Source of the DNA: Chryseobacterium vaccae
GTDB lineage: Bacteria; Bacteroidota; Bacteroidia; Flavobacteriales; Weeksellaceae
Assembly (NCBI RefSeq): GCF_009602705.1
Contig: NZ_VSWH01000001.1
Span: forward strand, 4,017,001 to 4,081,000
Direction of reading: 5' to 3'
DNA: 64,000 bases
In this document: one piece after another, positions 8,140-16,526 of the stretch
How positions within the stretch are numbered: position 1 is the stretch's first letter
How the letters are laid out: each line of letters starts with the position of its first letter
Position numbers and translations under genes: made by a program
The notes under the pieces: generated by a model
The model's input: the letters and a program-made list of their open reading frames with translations, nothing else
Told to the model about the DNA's origin: nothing
Database searches by the model: none

Positions 8140-9345
8140 ATGAATAACGTATACATTATAGACTATGTCAGAACTCCTGTTTCAAAACTACAGGGAGGAT
8201 TATCAGAAGTAAGAGCCGATGATCTGGCAGCCATTGTGCTTAAAGAAATCGTAGCCAGAAATCCGGAAGTTCCTGTTGATGAAATTGAGGATGTTATTTT
8301 CGGATGTGCCAACCAGGCAGGAGAAGATAACAGAAATGTGGCAAGAATGGGACTTTTACTGGCAGGTCTTCCATATAAGATAGGAGGTGAAACGGTCAAC
8401 AGGCTTTGTGCTTCAGGAATGTCGGCCGTTGCCAATGCTTTCCGTTCTATTGCAGCCGGAGAAGGAGAAATTTATATTGCAGGCGGAGTAGAACATATGA
8501 CCCGTTCGCCGTATGTGATGTCAAAACCAAGTGCCGCTTTCGGAAGAGACAGCCAGATGTTTGATACTACGTTCGGATGGCGTTTTATCAACCCGAAAAT
8601 GAAGGAAATGTATGGAGTTGACGGAATGGGAGAAACCGCAGAAAATCTTGCAGATATTCACCAGATCAGCAGAGAGGACCAGGATCAGTTTGCCCTTTGG
8701 TCTCAGCAGAAAGCATCAAGAGCTCAGGAAAGCGGAAGACTGGCCGAAGAAATTGTAAAAGTGGAAATTCCACAGAGAAAAGGAGATCCTGTAGTTTTTG
8801 AAAAAGACGAATTCATCAAACCTTCATCATCCATGGAAGGACTTGCCAAACTTCGTCCTGCATTCAGAAAAGAAGGAACCGTAACCGCAGGAAATGCTTC
8901 AGGAATGAATGACGGAGCAGCAGCTCTTATTCTGGCGAGCGAAGAAGCTGTGGAAAAATACGGACTGAAACCAAAAGCTAAAATTCTTGGATCATCTGTA
9001 GCAGGGGTAGAACCGAGAATCATGGGGATCGGACCTGTAGAAGCTACACAGAAACTGTTGAAAAGACTTAACCTGTCTTTAGAAGATATGGACATCATTG
9101 AGCTGAACGAAGCATTTGCAGCACAGGCACTAGCCGTAACAAGAAGCTTAGGTTTACAGGATAATGATCCAAGAATAAATCCAAACGGAGGAGCGATCGC
9201 CATTGGTCACCCTCTTGGAGTTTCAGGAGCAAGAATTGTTGGTTCGGCTGCTATAGAACTTCAGAAACAGGATAAAAAATATGCATTGTGTACCCTTTGT
9301 ATCGGTGTTGGACAGGGGTATGCAATGGTGATTGAAAAAGTATAA
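8140..9345 (+). CDS. paaJ: 3-oxoadipyl-CoA thiolase PaaJ
   Basis: The 401-residue thiolase has the nucleophilic Cys90 in NRLCASGM, His357 in GGAIAIGHPLG and Cys387 in LCIGVGQG. The GGVEHMTRSPYVMSK segment is characteristic of PcaF/PaaJ thiolases, which cleave 3-oxoadipyl-CoA to succinyl-CoA and acetyl-CoA. It may also act on dehydroadipyl-level intermediates, as PaaJ does in E. coli. Position in the paa cluster supports the specific call over a general acetyl-CoA acetyltransferase. Confidence 0.94.
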   Translation: MNNVYIIDYVRTPVSKLQGGLSEVRADDLAAIVLKEIVARNPEVPVDEIEDVIFGCANQAGEDNRNVARMGLLLAGLPYKIGGETVNRLCASGMSAVANAFRSIAAGEGEIYIAGGVEHMTRSPYVMSKPSAAFGRDSQMFDTTFGWRFINPKMKEMYGVDGMGETAENLADIHQISREDQDQFALWSQQKASRAQESGRLAEEIVKVEIPQRKGDPVVFEKDEFIKPSSSMEGLAKLRPAFRKEGTVTAGNASGMNDGAAALILASEEAVEKYGLKPKAKILGSSVAGVEPRIMGIGPVEATQKLLKRLNLSLEDMDIIELNEAFAAQALAVTRSLGLQDNDPRINPNGGAIAIGHPLGVSGARIVGSAAIELQKQDKKYALCTLCIGVGQGYAMVIEKV

Positions 9346-9510
9346 CTTATTTGAAAATGAAATAATCTGAGAATTTAAAATGCGCTACCGGAAATTTCTT
9401 CTGGAATGTAACCTTCTATATAGTTTCTAAACAATGAAAACGTTAGGAAATAAACAGCGTACTATTCATTTTCAAATTATCTCATTTTCAAATCTTCAAA
9501 TTAAAGAAAT
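9346..9510. repeat. Spacer between paaJ and paaY with TTTGAAAAT inverted ends
   Basis: The 165-base gap begins with TTTGAAAATGAAATAATCTGAG-like sequence and ends with CATTTTCAAATTATCTCATTTTCAAA-type sequence, inverted copies of the TTTGAAAAT family. About 85 bases of unrelated core lie between (near 9377-9460) and contain no open frame that I recognise. It has the same architecture as the S23 element at 5527-5924, with a short unknown core instead of the gene. Confidence 0.6.
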
Positions 9511-10104
9511 ATGAACATCTACTCATACCATGGAATACGCCCCGTTATAAAACCTTCAGCCTACATTCATCCGCAGGCCGTAATTATCGGAAACGTAGAG
9601 ATTGGTGAAGAGGTCTATATCGGACCGAATGCAGTGATCCGCGGCGACTGGGGGAAAATTATCATTAAAGACGGTGCCAATGTTCAGGAAAACTGTACCC
9701 TTCATGTTTTCCCGAATATCGAAACTATTCTTGAAGAATCTGCCCATATCGGCCACGGAGCCATTATTCATTCTGGACATATCGGAAAAAACTGTCTGGT
9801 GGGAATGAATTCTGTAGTAATGGATAAAGCAGTTATCGGAGACGAATGTATCATTGGAGCTCTGGCTTTTGTTCCTGCTAATTTTAAATGTGAACCGAGA
9901 AAACTCATCGTAGGAAGCCCGGCAAAGATCATTCGTGATGTTTCTGATGAAATGATCCGCTGGAAAACAGAAGGAACAAAACTATATCAGGAATTGGCAA
10001 GAGAAGGCAAAGAAGCTATTCTTCCATGTGAACCGTTTACAGAATATGTGCAGCAGATCCCTACAAAAATTGTTGATTACAGCATTTGGGATGATGTGAA
10101 ATAA
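9511..10104 (+). CDS. paaY: Left-handed beta-helix protein PaaY
   Basis: The 197-residue protein is built from hexapeptide repeats (AVIIGNVEIGEEVYIGPNAVI, then GHGAIIHSGHIGKNCLVGM) with histidines at positions that bind zinc in the gamma-carbonic anhydrase-like family. PaaY acts as a thioesterase on 2-hydroxycyclohepta-1,4,6-triene-1-formyl-CoA, a dead-end product of the pathway. Its place directly after paaJ supports this over a general carbonic anhydrase. A hairpin resembling a terminator follows it. Confidence 0.88.
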   Translation: MNIYSYHGIRPVIKPSAYIHPQAVIIGNVEIGEEVYIGPNAVIRGDWGKIIIKDGANVQENCTLHVFPNIETILEESAHIGHGAIIHSGHIGKNCLVGMNSVVMDKAVIGDECIIGALAFVPANFKCEPRKLIVGSPAKIIRDVSDEMIRWKTEGTKLYQELAREGKEAILPCEPFTEYVQQIPTKIVDYSIWDDVK

Positions 10105-10124
10105 AGATATATACAAACTTAAAT

Positions 10125-10154
10125 CTAACAGGTTTCCAAAGCCTGTTAGGTTTT
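10125..10154 (+). terminator. Probable terminator after paaY
   Basis: CTAACAGG (10125-10132) pairs with CCTGTTAG (10142-10149) around a nine-base loop, followed by GTTTT. The T-run is short, so termination may be partial. Confidence 0.55.
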
Positions 10155-10185
10155 AAATTAAGCATCAGATTTATAAATTTTATAT

Positions 10186-11013
10186 ATGATAAAAAAAGCT
10201 TTTATTTTTTGCAGTATTCTTTGGGCTGTGAATTTTATGATGTTGGGGCAAACTGCAACAGTAAAACCGCTTACAATAGGAGAAGTAAGAACATTAAAAT
10301 CTAAAGTCTTAAACGAAGACAGAATTTTAAACATCTATCTTCCACAGAATTTTGATAAAACAAAATCATATCCGGTGGTCTATCTTTTGGACGGATCAAT
10401 GAATGAAGATTTTATCCATGTTTCAGGATTGGTTCAGTTTTTCAACCTGATGTATGCGATGCCTGAAACCATTGTTGTTGGGATTGCAAATATTGACAGA
10501 AAAAGGGACTTTACTTTTCATACAGATTTAAAAGATCTGCAGAAAGACTATCCTACAACAGGACATTCAGATAAATTCATCAGTTTTCTGGAAAAAGAAC
10601 TGAAACCTTACATCGAAAGTCAATATAAAACAACAGACAAATATCTGTTTGGACAATCATTAGGAGGACTTCTGGCAACTGAGATTCTTGTAAAGAAACC
10701 GGAAATGTTTGATAATTATTTTATCATCAGTCCGAGTTTATGGTGGGATGACCAGAGCCTTCTGAAGCAGGCTCCTCAAATGTTTTCAAAATCAGGAGAT
10801 AAAAAGAAATTTGTGTATGTTTCCGTAGGAAAAGATGAACATCCTGTAATGGTAAAAGATGCAGGATCGCTGTATGATGTCCTGAAAAAAACAGGAAAGA
10901 AAAACTGGACTGTTGAATACCAATTAATGGAAACAGATAACCACGCTACGATTTTACACAGAAGTCTGTACGAAGGATTAGTAAAAATGTTCCCGTATAA
11001 AGAGCCTAAATAA
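10186..11013 (+). CDS. Secreted alpha/beta-hydrolase esterase (enterochelin-esterase-like)
   Basis: The 275-residue protein starts with a hydrophobic signal-like stretch (AFIFCSILWAVNFMMLGQ). It has the fold's VVYLLDG strand, the nucleophile elbow FGQSLGGLLA and a late His in DNHATILHRS. It matches the Fes/YbbA-like esterase group. It could be exported to the periplasm. It sits in the paa cluster after the probable terminator, and nothing in the sequence shows a phenylacetate ester substrate. Confidence 0.8.
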   Translation: MIKKAFIFCSILWAVNFMMLGQTATVKPLTIGEVRTLKSKVLNEDRILNIYLPQNFDKTKSYPVVYLLDGSMNEDFIHVSGLVQFFNLMYAMPETIVVGIANIDRKRDFTFHTDLKDLQKDYPTTGHSDKFISFLEKELKPYIESQYKTTDKYLFGQSLGGLLATEILVKKPEMFDNYFIISPSLWWDDQSLLKQAPQMFSKSGDKKKFVYVSVGKDEHPVMVKDAGSLYDVLKKTGKKNWTVEYQLMETDNHATILHRSLYEGLVKMFPYKEPK

Positions 11014-11024
11014 TAGACTTAACC

Positions 11025-11711
11025 ATGAGATACCTATTCGTTGCAGTTTTCTTTTCAATAGTAATGAGCGGTCAGAAGACCGAAGTAAAACCTGTTAATA
11101 CAGAACTTAAAAAAGAGCTGGCACAAATCTATAAAGATGACCAGATCTACCGTGAGCTGATGTCTCCAATTACACCTGAGAGGCGAAAAGAAATTATGAC
11201 GGAGAAAAATCTCACTCAGGCAGATATGGGGGCAGAACTGCCTAAACGGGCGGATGCTCAGGATCGTGAGAATCTTATCAAAGTAGAAAAAATTATCAAA
11301 AAATATGGTTATCCGGGAAAATCTTTGGTGGGAGAGCCTGAGAACAAAGCCGTATGGTATGTGATACAACACTCGCCAGAGATCGAAAAGTATTTTCCGA
11401 TGATCAAAAAAGCAGCTGAAGAAAAAGAACTGCCGTTCAGACTGTATGCCATGATGCTGGATCGGAAGCTAATGCAGGAAAATAAAGAACAGATCTACGG
11501 AACACAGGCCCGTTCCTATACCGTGACAAAAGATGGAAAACAGCAGTTAGTGTGGCTGATCTGGCCCATAAAAGATCCTGAAAATGTTAATAAACTCAGA
11601 CAGGAAGCAGGAATTGGAGGAACAGTAGAAGAATATGCAAAAGACCTTACAGGAGCAGAATATAAAAAATATACATTGAAAGAAGCTCTGGAGCTCATGA
11701 AAGCAAAATGA
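11025..11711 (+). CDS. DUF6624 family protein, probably secreted
   Basis: The 228-residue protein starts with a short signal-like segment (MRYLFVAVFFSIVMSGQ). The core AVWYVIQHSPEIEKYFPMI, the segment LYAMMLDRKLM and YGTQAR match the DUF6624 pattern (W-x-x-x-Q-H, DR, YGTQ). The function of the family is unknown to me. It follows the esterase by 11 bases, and its stop overlaps the next gene by four bases (ATGA), so the three are one transcript. Confidence 0.78.
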   Translation: MRYLFVAVFFSIVMSGQKTEVKPVNTELKKELAQIYKDDQIYRELMSPITPERRKEIMTEKNLTQADMGAELPKRADAQDRENLIKVEKIIKKYGYPGKSLVGEPENKAVWYVIQHSPEIEKYFPMIKKAAEEKELPFRLYAMMLDRKLMQENKEQIYGTQARSYTVTKDGKQQLVWLIWPIKDPENVNKLRQEAGIGGTVEEYAKDLTGAEYKKYTLKEALELMKAK

Positions 11712-11986
11712 GAAATTTCCTGAGAAAATATTGGGTCTTGATATTGATTGCAGTGATTGCAGTCAATTTTTTGGGGTTTTATCTGATCAAAGAATCAATT
11801 GGCATTTCAGATGCGTTGGAACATATAGATTCAGAGAGGGTCATAAAAAAGCTGGAACAGAAAAGTTTTTTCTATACCCTGTTGATAGATGCCGTTCTGA
11901 TTCTGGATTTCTCGCTGATCCTTTTTGTTCCTTATCTGCTCATCAGGAATTTGATTAAAAATAAAAACAGAAAATATAATAAGTAA
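11708..11986 (+). CDS. Small membrane protein, unknown function
   Basis: The 92-residue protein has two membrane helices: YWVLILIAVIAVNFLGFYLI (about 9-28) and LLIDAVLILDFSLILFVPYLL (about 58-78), joined by a charged loop and ending in a basic tail. It starts inside the stop of the DUF6624 gene and ends eight bases before paaZ. No family is recognised. It may work with DUF6624. Confidence 0.72.
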   Translation: MRNFLRKYWVLILIAVIAVNFLGFYLIKESIGISDALEHIDSERVIKKLEQKSFFYTLLIDAVLILDFSLILFVPYLLIRNLIKNKNRKYNK

Positions 11987-11994
11987 AAATTAAT

Positions 11995-14490
11995 ATGGAA
12001 AAACTGAAAAACTATATCTACGGAGAATGGATAGAAGGTACCGGAAACGGAGTCCCTTTATACAATGCTGTTACCGGTGAGCAGGTTGCTGTCTCAGATA
12101 CGGAAGGGCTTAATTTTGAACAGGCTCTTGATTATGGTAGAACAGTAGGGTACAAAAATCTTTCTTCAATGACTTTCTATGACAGAGGGGAAATGCTGAA
12201 AAAAGTAGCCCTTTATCTGTTGGAAAGAAAGAAAAAATATTATGACTTATCTTACAAGACAGGAGCTACTCATGTAGATTCATGGGTAGATATCGAAGGA
12301 GGTTTCGGAACTTTCTTCACCTATTCAGGACTAGCGAAGAGAATGCTTCCTAATACTCCGTTTTGGGTAGATGGTGATACTCAGAAAATTTCTGCCAACG
12401 GAACTTTCCTTGGAACCCATATTTTAACACCAAGTGAAGGAGTATCCATACAGATTAATGCTTATAACTTTCCGGTTTGGGGAATGCTGGAAAAACTGTC
12501 TACTTCATTATTGGCGGGGGTTCCTTCTATCGTTAAACCTTCACCATTTGGTTCATACCTTACCAATGCGGTATTCCAGGATATGATTGAAAGCGGAATT
12601 CTTCCTGAAGGAGCAATCCAATTGGTATGCGGAGAACCTGGAAATATTCTTGATTATGTTCAGGACGGAGATTCCGTTTTGTTTACAGGTTCAGCCTCTA
12701 CAGGTAGAAAATTAAAATCCTTACCATCAGTTGCCGGAAATGCTGTACGTTTTAATATGGAAGCAGACTCTCTGAACTGCTCCATCCTTGGATTGGATGC
12801 AAAACCGGGAACTCCTGAATTCGATCTTTTCATTAAGGAAGTACGAAATGAAATGACCACAAAGGCCGGGCAAAAATGTACGGCAATCAGAAGAATTATT
12901 GTTCCAGAACATTTGATCGGAGACGTTCAGAATGCTTTATCTAAGGCTTTAGACCAGACTAAAATCGGAAGCCCGCTGAGCAGAGAAACCAGAATGGGTT
13001 CATTAGTAGGAAAACAGCAGTATGATGAGGTATTGAGAAAAGTTAATCTACTGAAAGCAGAAACCGAATTGGTATACGACGGGAAACATGAGCTGGTAGA
13101 TGCTGATTATGAAAAAGGAGCGTTCATGAGCCCGAAATTATTCCTGAATGATAAACCGTTTGAAAAGAATATCTCTCATGATGTAGAAGCCTTCGGACCG
13201 GTTTCTACACTGATGCCTTACAAAGATGCAGAAGAAGCAGCTGCGCTGGCAAAAAGAGGAAAAGGAAGCTTAGTAGGATCTATTATATCCCACGATGAAA
13301 ACTTCATCGCAGAAACGTCATGGAAAATGGCTTCCCAACACGGAAGAATTTTTGTATTGAACAGAGACAGTGCTAAAGAAAGTACAGGTCATGGTTCTCC
13401 ACTTCCTACATTAATGCATGGAGGTCCTGGCAGAGCAGGAGGAGGCGAGGAAATGGGTGGACTGAACGGTCTCCATTTCTTCTTACAGAAAACAGCAATT
13501 CAGGGATCACCGGATGTATTGAAAGCCATTACCAAGATCTATCAGCAGGGTGCCGAGAAAAAATTCTCAGATAAGCATCCGTTCCAGAAATACTTTGAAG
13601 AAGTTGAAGTAGGAGATTCTTTAGAAACAGCAGGAAGAACTGTTACCGATGCAGATATCGTAAACTTCTCCAATGTTTCCTGGGATCACTTCTACGCTCA
13701 TACAGATGCAACAAGCTTATCAGGGACAATTTTCGATAAAACCGTTGCTCATGGATACTTTATCCTTTCTGCAGCAGCAGGATTGTTTGTTTCCGGGAAA
13801 AAAGGTCCGGTTATCGCCAATTACGGCCTGGAAGACTGTAGTTTCTTCAAACCCGTATATGCAGGAGATACCATCACAGTATACCTTACAGCAAAAGAGA
13901 AGATCAACAGGGGCGTAAAAGGAAGAAATATTCCTTCAGGAGTTGTTAAATGGCTGGTTGAGGTAGTTAACCAGAGAGACGAGATCGTTTGCGTAGCAAC
14001 CATTCTGACACTGGTCGCAAAACAGTCTCCTTTTATCGATCTGAATGTGAAAAATATTCAGAAAATTCTGAACGGATTAACAGAAAATACTCCGGCACAA
14101 TGGGGTAAAATGTCTCCACAGCAGATGATTGAACACCTTGAACAGGGAGTGTTGGTAAGTTTGGGAGAACCGGAAGCTGAAAAATGTTTCACTCCGGAAG
14201 AACATCTTGAAAAATGGCAGGATTCACTATACACCCATAGAAAAATGCCGAAAGATTTTACCGCTCCTTTCCTTCCGCAGGATGGCAGCCTTCCGGAACC
14301 GGTTTATAAGAACCTGGAGAAAGCAAAAGAATCTTTCATTGAAACCATGAAGAAATATGCCATCTATTACAGAGAAAATCCTCAGGCAGAGCATATGAAT
14401 TTTGTCTTCGGAAAATTGAACAAAGAAATGTGGGAACTAATGCACAAAAAACATTTTACCCATCATTTTGAACAGTTTGGATTAATTTAA
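11995..14490 (+). CDS. paaZ: Oxepin-CoA hydrolase/aldehyde dehydrogenase PaaZ with extra C-terminal domain
   Basis: This 831-residue protein has three parts. The aldehyde dehydrogenase domain (1 to about 515) carries Glu256 (NMEADSLNC) and the catalytic Cys295 (AGQKCTAIRR). A MaoC-type hydratase domain (about 530-680) carries the YAHTD and VAHGYFILSAAAGLFVSG motifs. PaaZ opens the oxepin ring, then oxidises the aldehyde with NADP. About 150 more residues follow (QWGKMSPQQMIEHLEQG to FGKLNKEMWELMHKKHFTHHFEQFG) that resemble DUF1569/DinB four-helix proteins. E. coli PaaZ is about 681 residues and ends before this part. Confidence 0.93.
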   Translation: MEKLKNYIYGEWIEGTGNGVPLYNAVTGEQVAVSDTEGLNFEQALDYGRTVGYKNLSSMTFYDRGEMLKKVALYLLERKKKYYDLSYKTGATHVDSWVDIEGGFGTFFTYSGLAKRMLPNTPFWVDGDTQKISANGTFLGTHILTPSEGVSIQINAYNFPVWGMLEKLSTSLLAGVPSIVKPSPFGSYLTNAVFQDMIESGILPEGAIQLVCGEPGNILDYVQDGDSVLFTGSASTGRKLKSLPSVAGNAVRFNMEADSLNCSILGLDAKPGTPEFDLFIKEVRNEMTTKAGQKCTAIRRIIVPEHLIGDVQNALSKALDQTKIGSPLSRETRMGSLVGKQQYDEVLRKVNLLKAETELVYDGKHELVDADYEKGAFMSPKLFLNDKPFEKNISHDVEAFGPVSTLMPYKDAEEAAALAKRGKGSLVGSIISHDENFIAETSWKMASQHGRIFVLNRDSAKESTGHGSPLPTLMHGGPGRAGGGEEMGGLNGLHFFLQKTAIQGSPDVLKAITKIYQQGAEKKFSDKHPFQKYFEEVEVGDSLETAGRTVTDADIVNFSNVSWDHFYAHTDATSLSGTIFDKTVAHGYFILSAAAGLFVSGKKGPVIANYGLEDCSFFKPVYAGDTITVYLTAKEKINRGVKGRNIPSGVVKWLVEVVNQRDEIVCVATILTLVAKQSPFIDLNVKNIQKILNGLTENTPAQWGKMSPQQMIEHLEQGVLVSLGEPEAEKCFTPEEHLEKWQDSLYTHRKMPKDFTAPFLPQDGSLPEPVYKNLEKAKESFIETMKKYAIYYRENPQAEHMNFVFGKLNKEMWELMHKKHFTHHFEQFGLI

Positions 14491-14510
14491 TTCCAACAGA
14501 ATATCTAATA

Positions 14511-14545
14511 AAAACAGCAGTTCGTTTCTAGCGGGCTGCTGTTTT
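14511..14545 (+). terminator. Terminator after paaZ
   Basis: AAAACAGCAG (14511-14520) and CTGCTGTTTT (14536-14545) form a ten-base stem with a 15-base loop. It lies 20 bases past the paaZ stop and ends the cluster. Confidence 0.75.
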
Positions 14546-14869
14546 GCTTTGGTACTTAGCAGAGGGTTTTAATAGATTAAACTTGCTGAATGAAATGCCC
14601 TTGCAAACGAAAGTATACATAATGTTTTATGCATCCCTTTGCGTATTTTATGCGTTGAAGGAAATTTTACAGGTGTATTTTATTTTGCCCGCTGATCTGG
14701 CAGGTTCAGCAGATTTTTATATTTCTTTAAACCACAAATTTATGCCACTTCGTTGCTAATTATACGTCCGCTTCATCGAATCAACGGAGTTGATTCTGCT
14801 CTTTGCATCCTAAAATCAACATTGCCTGTACATTGAACTTTGCGTTTAAAAAATGTAAAATATTTAAGT
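14546..14869. other. Non-coding stretch with intergenic-repeat-like debris
   Basis: No convincing gene is visible in these 324 bases. Fragments such as GCTGATCTGGCAGGTTCAGCAGATTTTTATATTTC and CTTTGCGTTTAAAAA look like the dispersed intergenic sequences seen in many flavobacterial genomes, but I could not compare them. A 71-codon open frame at 14544-14759 begins inside the terminator and has no family features. Confidence 0.35.
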
Positions 14870-15577
14870 TTATTCTTCTTGCTTTTTATGCTCCATTTCA
14901 TCTTTTGATTTTAAATATCTCAGATACCAGAAAGCCAAAAGAGGAAGACCAAAAATCTGGAACAGAAAAATAACCAAAGATAAAATCCCCTCAGGTTTAT
15001 TTTCATTCGCTTTTAACAGAATCTGATTTCCCAACGGGCCATTGGAAAACACAATAATATTGAAAAGGTTCCATCCAAGATGAAGCCCAAAGGGTAGATA
15101 AAGAGACTTTGTTATGGCAAAAGCATAAGCAAGCATATATCCGAAAACAGCGGTCATTACAAAAATAATAGCCATCTGGAAAGGACTGCCGAAAGCATTG
15201 TATGAAAACCAGTGATAGATTCCAAAGCAGGCTGCAGACAATAAACAAGCCTTCTTTATTCCTAATTTATCTATGGCAATATACAGTAAAGCACCCCTGA
15301 AAATAAGTTCTTCAAACAATACCGACTTTAAAACCCACCATACTCCCGGTAAAAGGGTCCGAAATGAAATCTGTTTATTCAGCTCCCAGTTATTATTTGC
15401 TGAAATTTTGGAGGTTACGTGATAAAAAATACAGCAGACTGCTGCAAGTAATATTCCGGAAAATAGCTGGATGAGCCTTTTTCTGGAGGGTTTAAATCCC
15501 AAAATACTGAGATTTTTTTTCACAATAAACCAAAGTAAGAGCCAGGAAATAATTAATTCAGTAATGATTCCAATCAT
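14870..15577 (-). CDS. CPBP-family intramembrane metalloprotease
   Basis: The 235-residue, mostly membrane protein has the CPBP/Abi motifs in order: EE-x3-R in LFEELIFRGALLYIA, a His in FGIYHWFSYNAFG and a further HLGWN motif near the C-terminal part. About seven membrane helices are visible. The family includes Rce1-like CAAX proteases and bacteriocin self-protection proteins. No prenylation or bacteriocin gene is adjacent, so its substrate is unknown. It is on the opposite strand to its neighbours. Confidence 0.87.
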   Translation of the reverse strand: MIGIITELIISWLLLWFIVKKNLSILGFKPSRKRLIQLFSGILLAAVCCIFYHVTSKISANNNWELNKQISFRTLLPGVWWVLKSVLFEELIFRGALLYIAIDKLGIKKACLLSAACFGIYHWFSYNAFGSPFQMAIIFVMTAVFGYMLAYAFAITKSLYLPFGLHLGWNLFNIIVFSNGPLGNQILLKANENKPEGILSLVIFLFQIFGLPLLAFWYLRYLKSKDEMEHKKQEE

Positions 15578-15800
15578 AGGTTATTTGTTTAAATATCAAA
15601 GTATTACAGTTTTATAAAAACGAAATTAAGAAAAAATAGAACTTAAAGGCCTTTTTTATGAAATTATATGCTTTAGTAACAGGTTAAAAATTCAGCAAGA
15701 ATTGGTATTCGTCAAATAAATTGTATTTTTAGAATTCAAATCCAAGCAGGACAAAATAATGAGCGATAGCTGTAGGGAACAATGGCACGAATAAGATTTT

Positions 15801-16487
15801 ATGAATGAAACTTTTGCAGATAAGGTTATTGAGTTTAATGAAAATCTAAATTTTACAGGTGAACTTCCTGAAGGTTTTCAGGTGTTAAATCCGTATCTGG
15901 ATAATCCGGAAACGATGATTGTGATGAAAGAATTTTATCACAAATATTATAACGATTCAGCACAAAGAAAATTGATGATCGGAATCAATCCTAGCCGTCA
16001 TGGAGCAGGCGTTACTGGAGTCCCGTTTACTGACACCAAACGACTTGAATCTGTCTGCGGTATATCCATGAAGGCGGCGCATACCCATGAAGTTTCCTCT
16101 GTTTTCATGTACGATATGATAGCTGATTATGGTGGTCCGGCAGAGTTTTACAGAGATATTTATATCAATTCACCATTTCCGCTGGCTATTGTCAGAAAAA
16201 CGAAAAACGGCTGGCTGAACGCCAATTATTATGATGATAAAAGTCTGGTTGAGGCGGTAAAAGATTTTATGATTGATTCATTAAAAAAACATATCAGTCT
16301 CGGATTGGATACCTCAGAAGTCTTCATCCTTGGAAAAAAGAATGCCGATTTCATTTCAAAATTAAACAAAGAAACTAAGCTGTTCGGGAAAATGACCGTT
16401 TTGGAGCATCCCCGCTATATTCAGCAATATAAATCCAAAGAAAAACAATTGTATATTGACAAGTATGTTCTGGCATTGAAAAAGTAA
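15801..16487 (+). CDS. SMUG2-like uracil-DNA glycosylase family protein
   Basis: The 228-residue protein has the SMUG-type first motif LMIGINPSRHGAGVTGVPFTDT and the second motif LEHPRYIQQY, with the catalytic-loop HPR. This fits the SMUG2/DUF4918 branch found in Bacteroidota. It probably removes uracil or oxidised pyrimidines from DNA. It lies 39 bases upstream of the helicase gene, on the same strand, which suggests a shared transcript. Confidence 0.82.
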   Translation: MNETFADKVIEFNENLNFTGELPEGFQVLNPYLDNPETMIVMKEFYHKYYNDSAQRKLMIGINPSRHGAGVTGVPFTDTKRLESVCGISMKAAHTHEVSSVFMYDMIADYGGPAEFYRDIYINSPFPLAIVRKTKNGWLNANYYDDKSLVEAVKDFMIDSLKKHISLGLDTSEVFILGKKNADFISKLNKETKLFGKMTVLEHPRYIQQYKSKEKQLYIDKYVLALKK

Positions 16488-16526
16488 AATGTCAGCTTTA
16501 CGATTCTTAGCTAAACCTAATAACCT

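Noticed and set aside
14544..14759. A 71-codon open frame after paaZ
   Set aside because: It begins at the terminator, has no recognisable protein pattern and runs through repeat-like debris.
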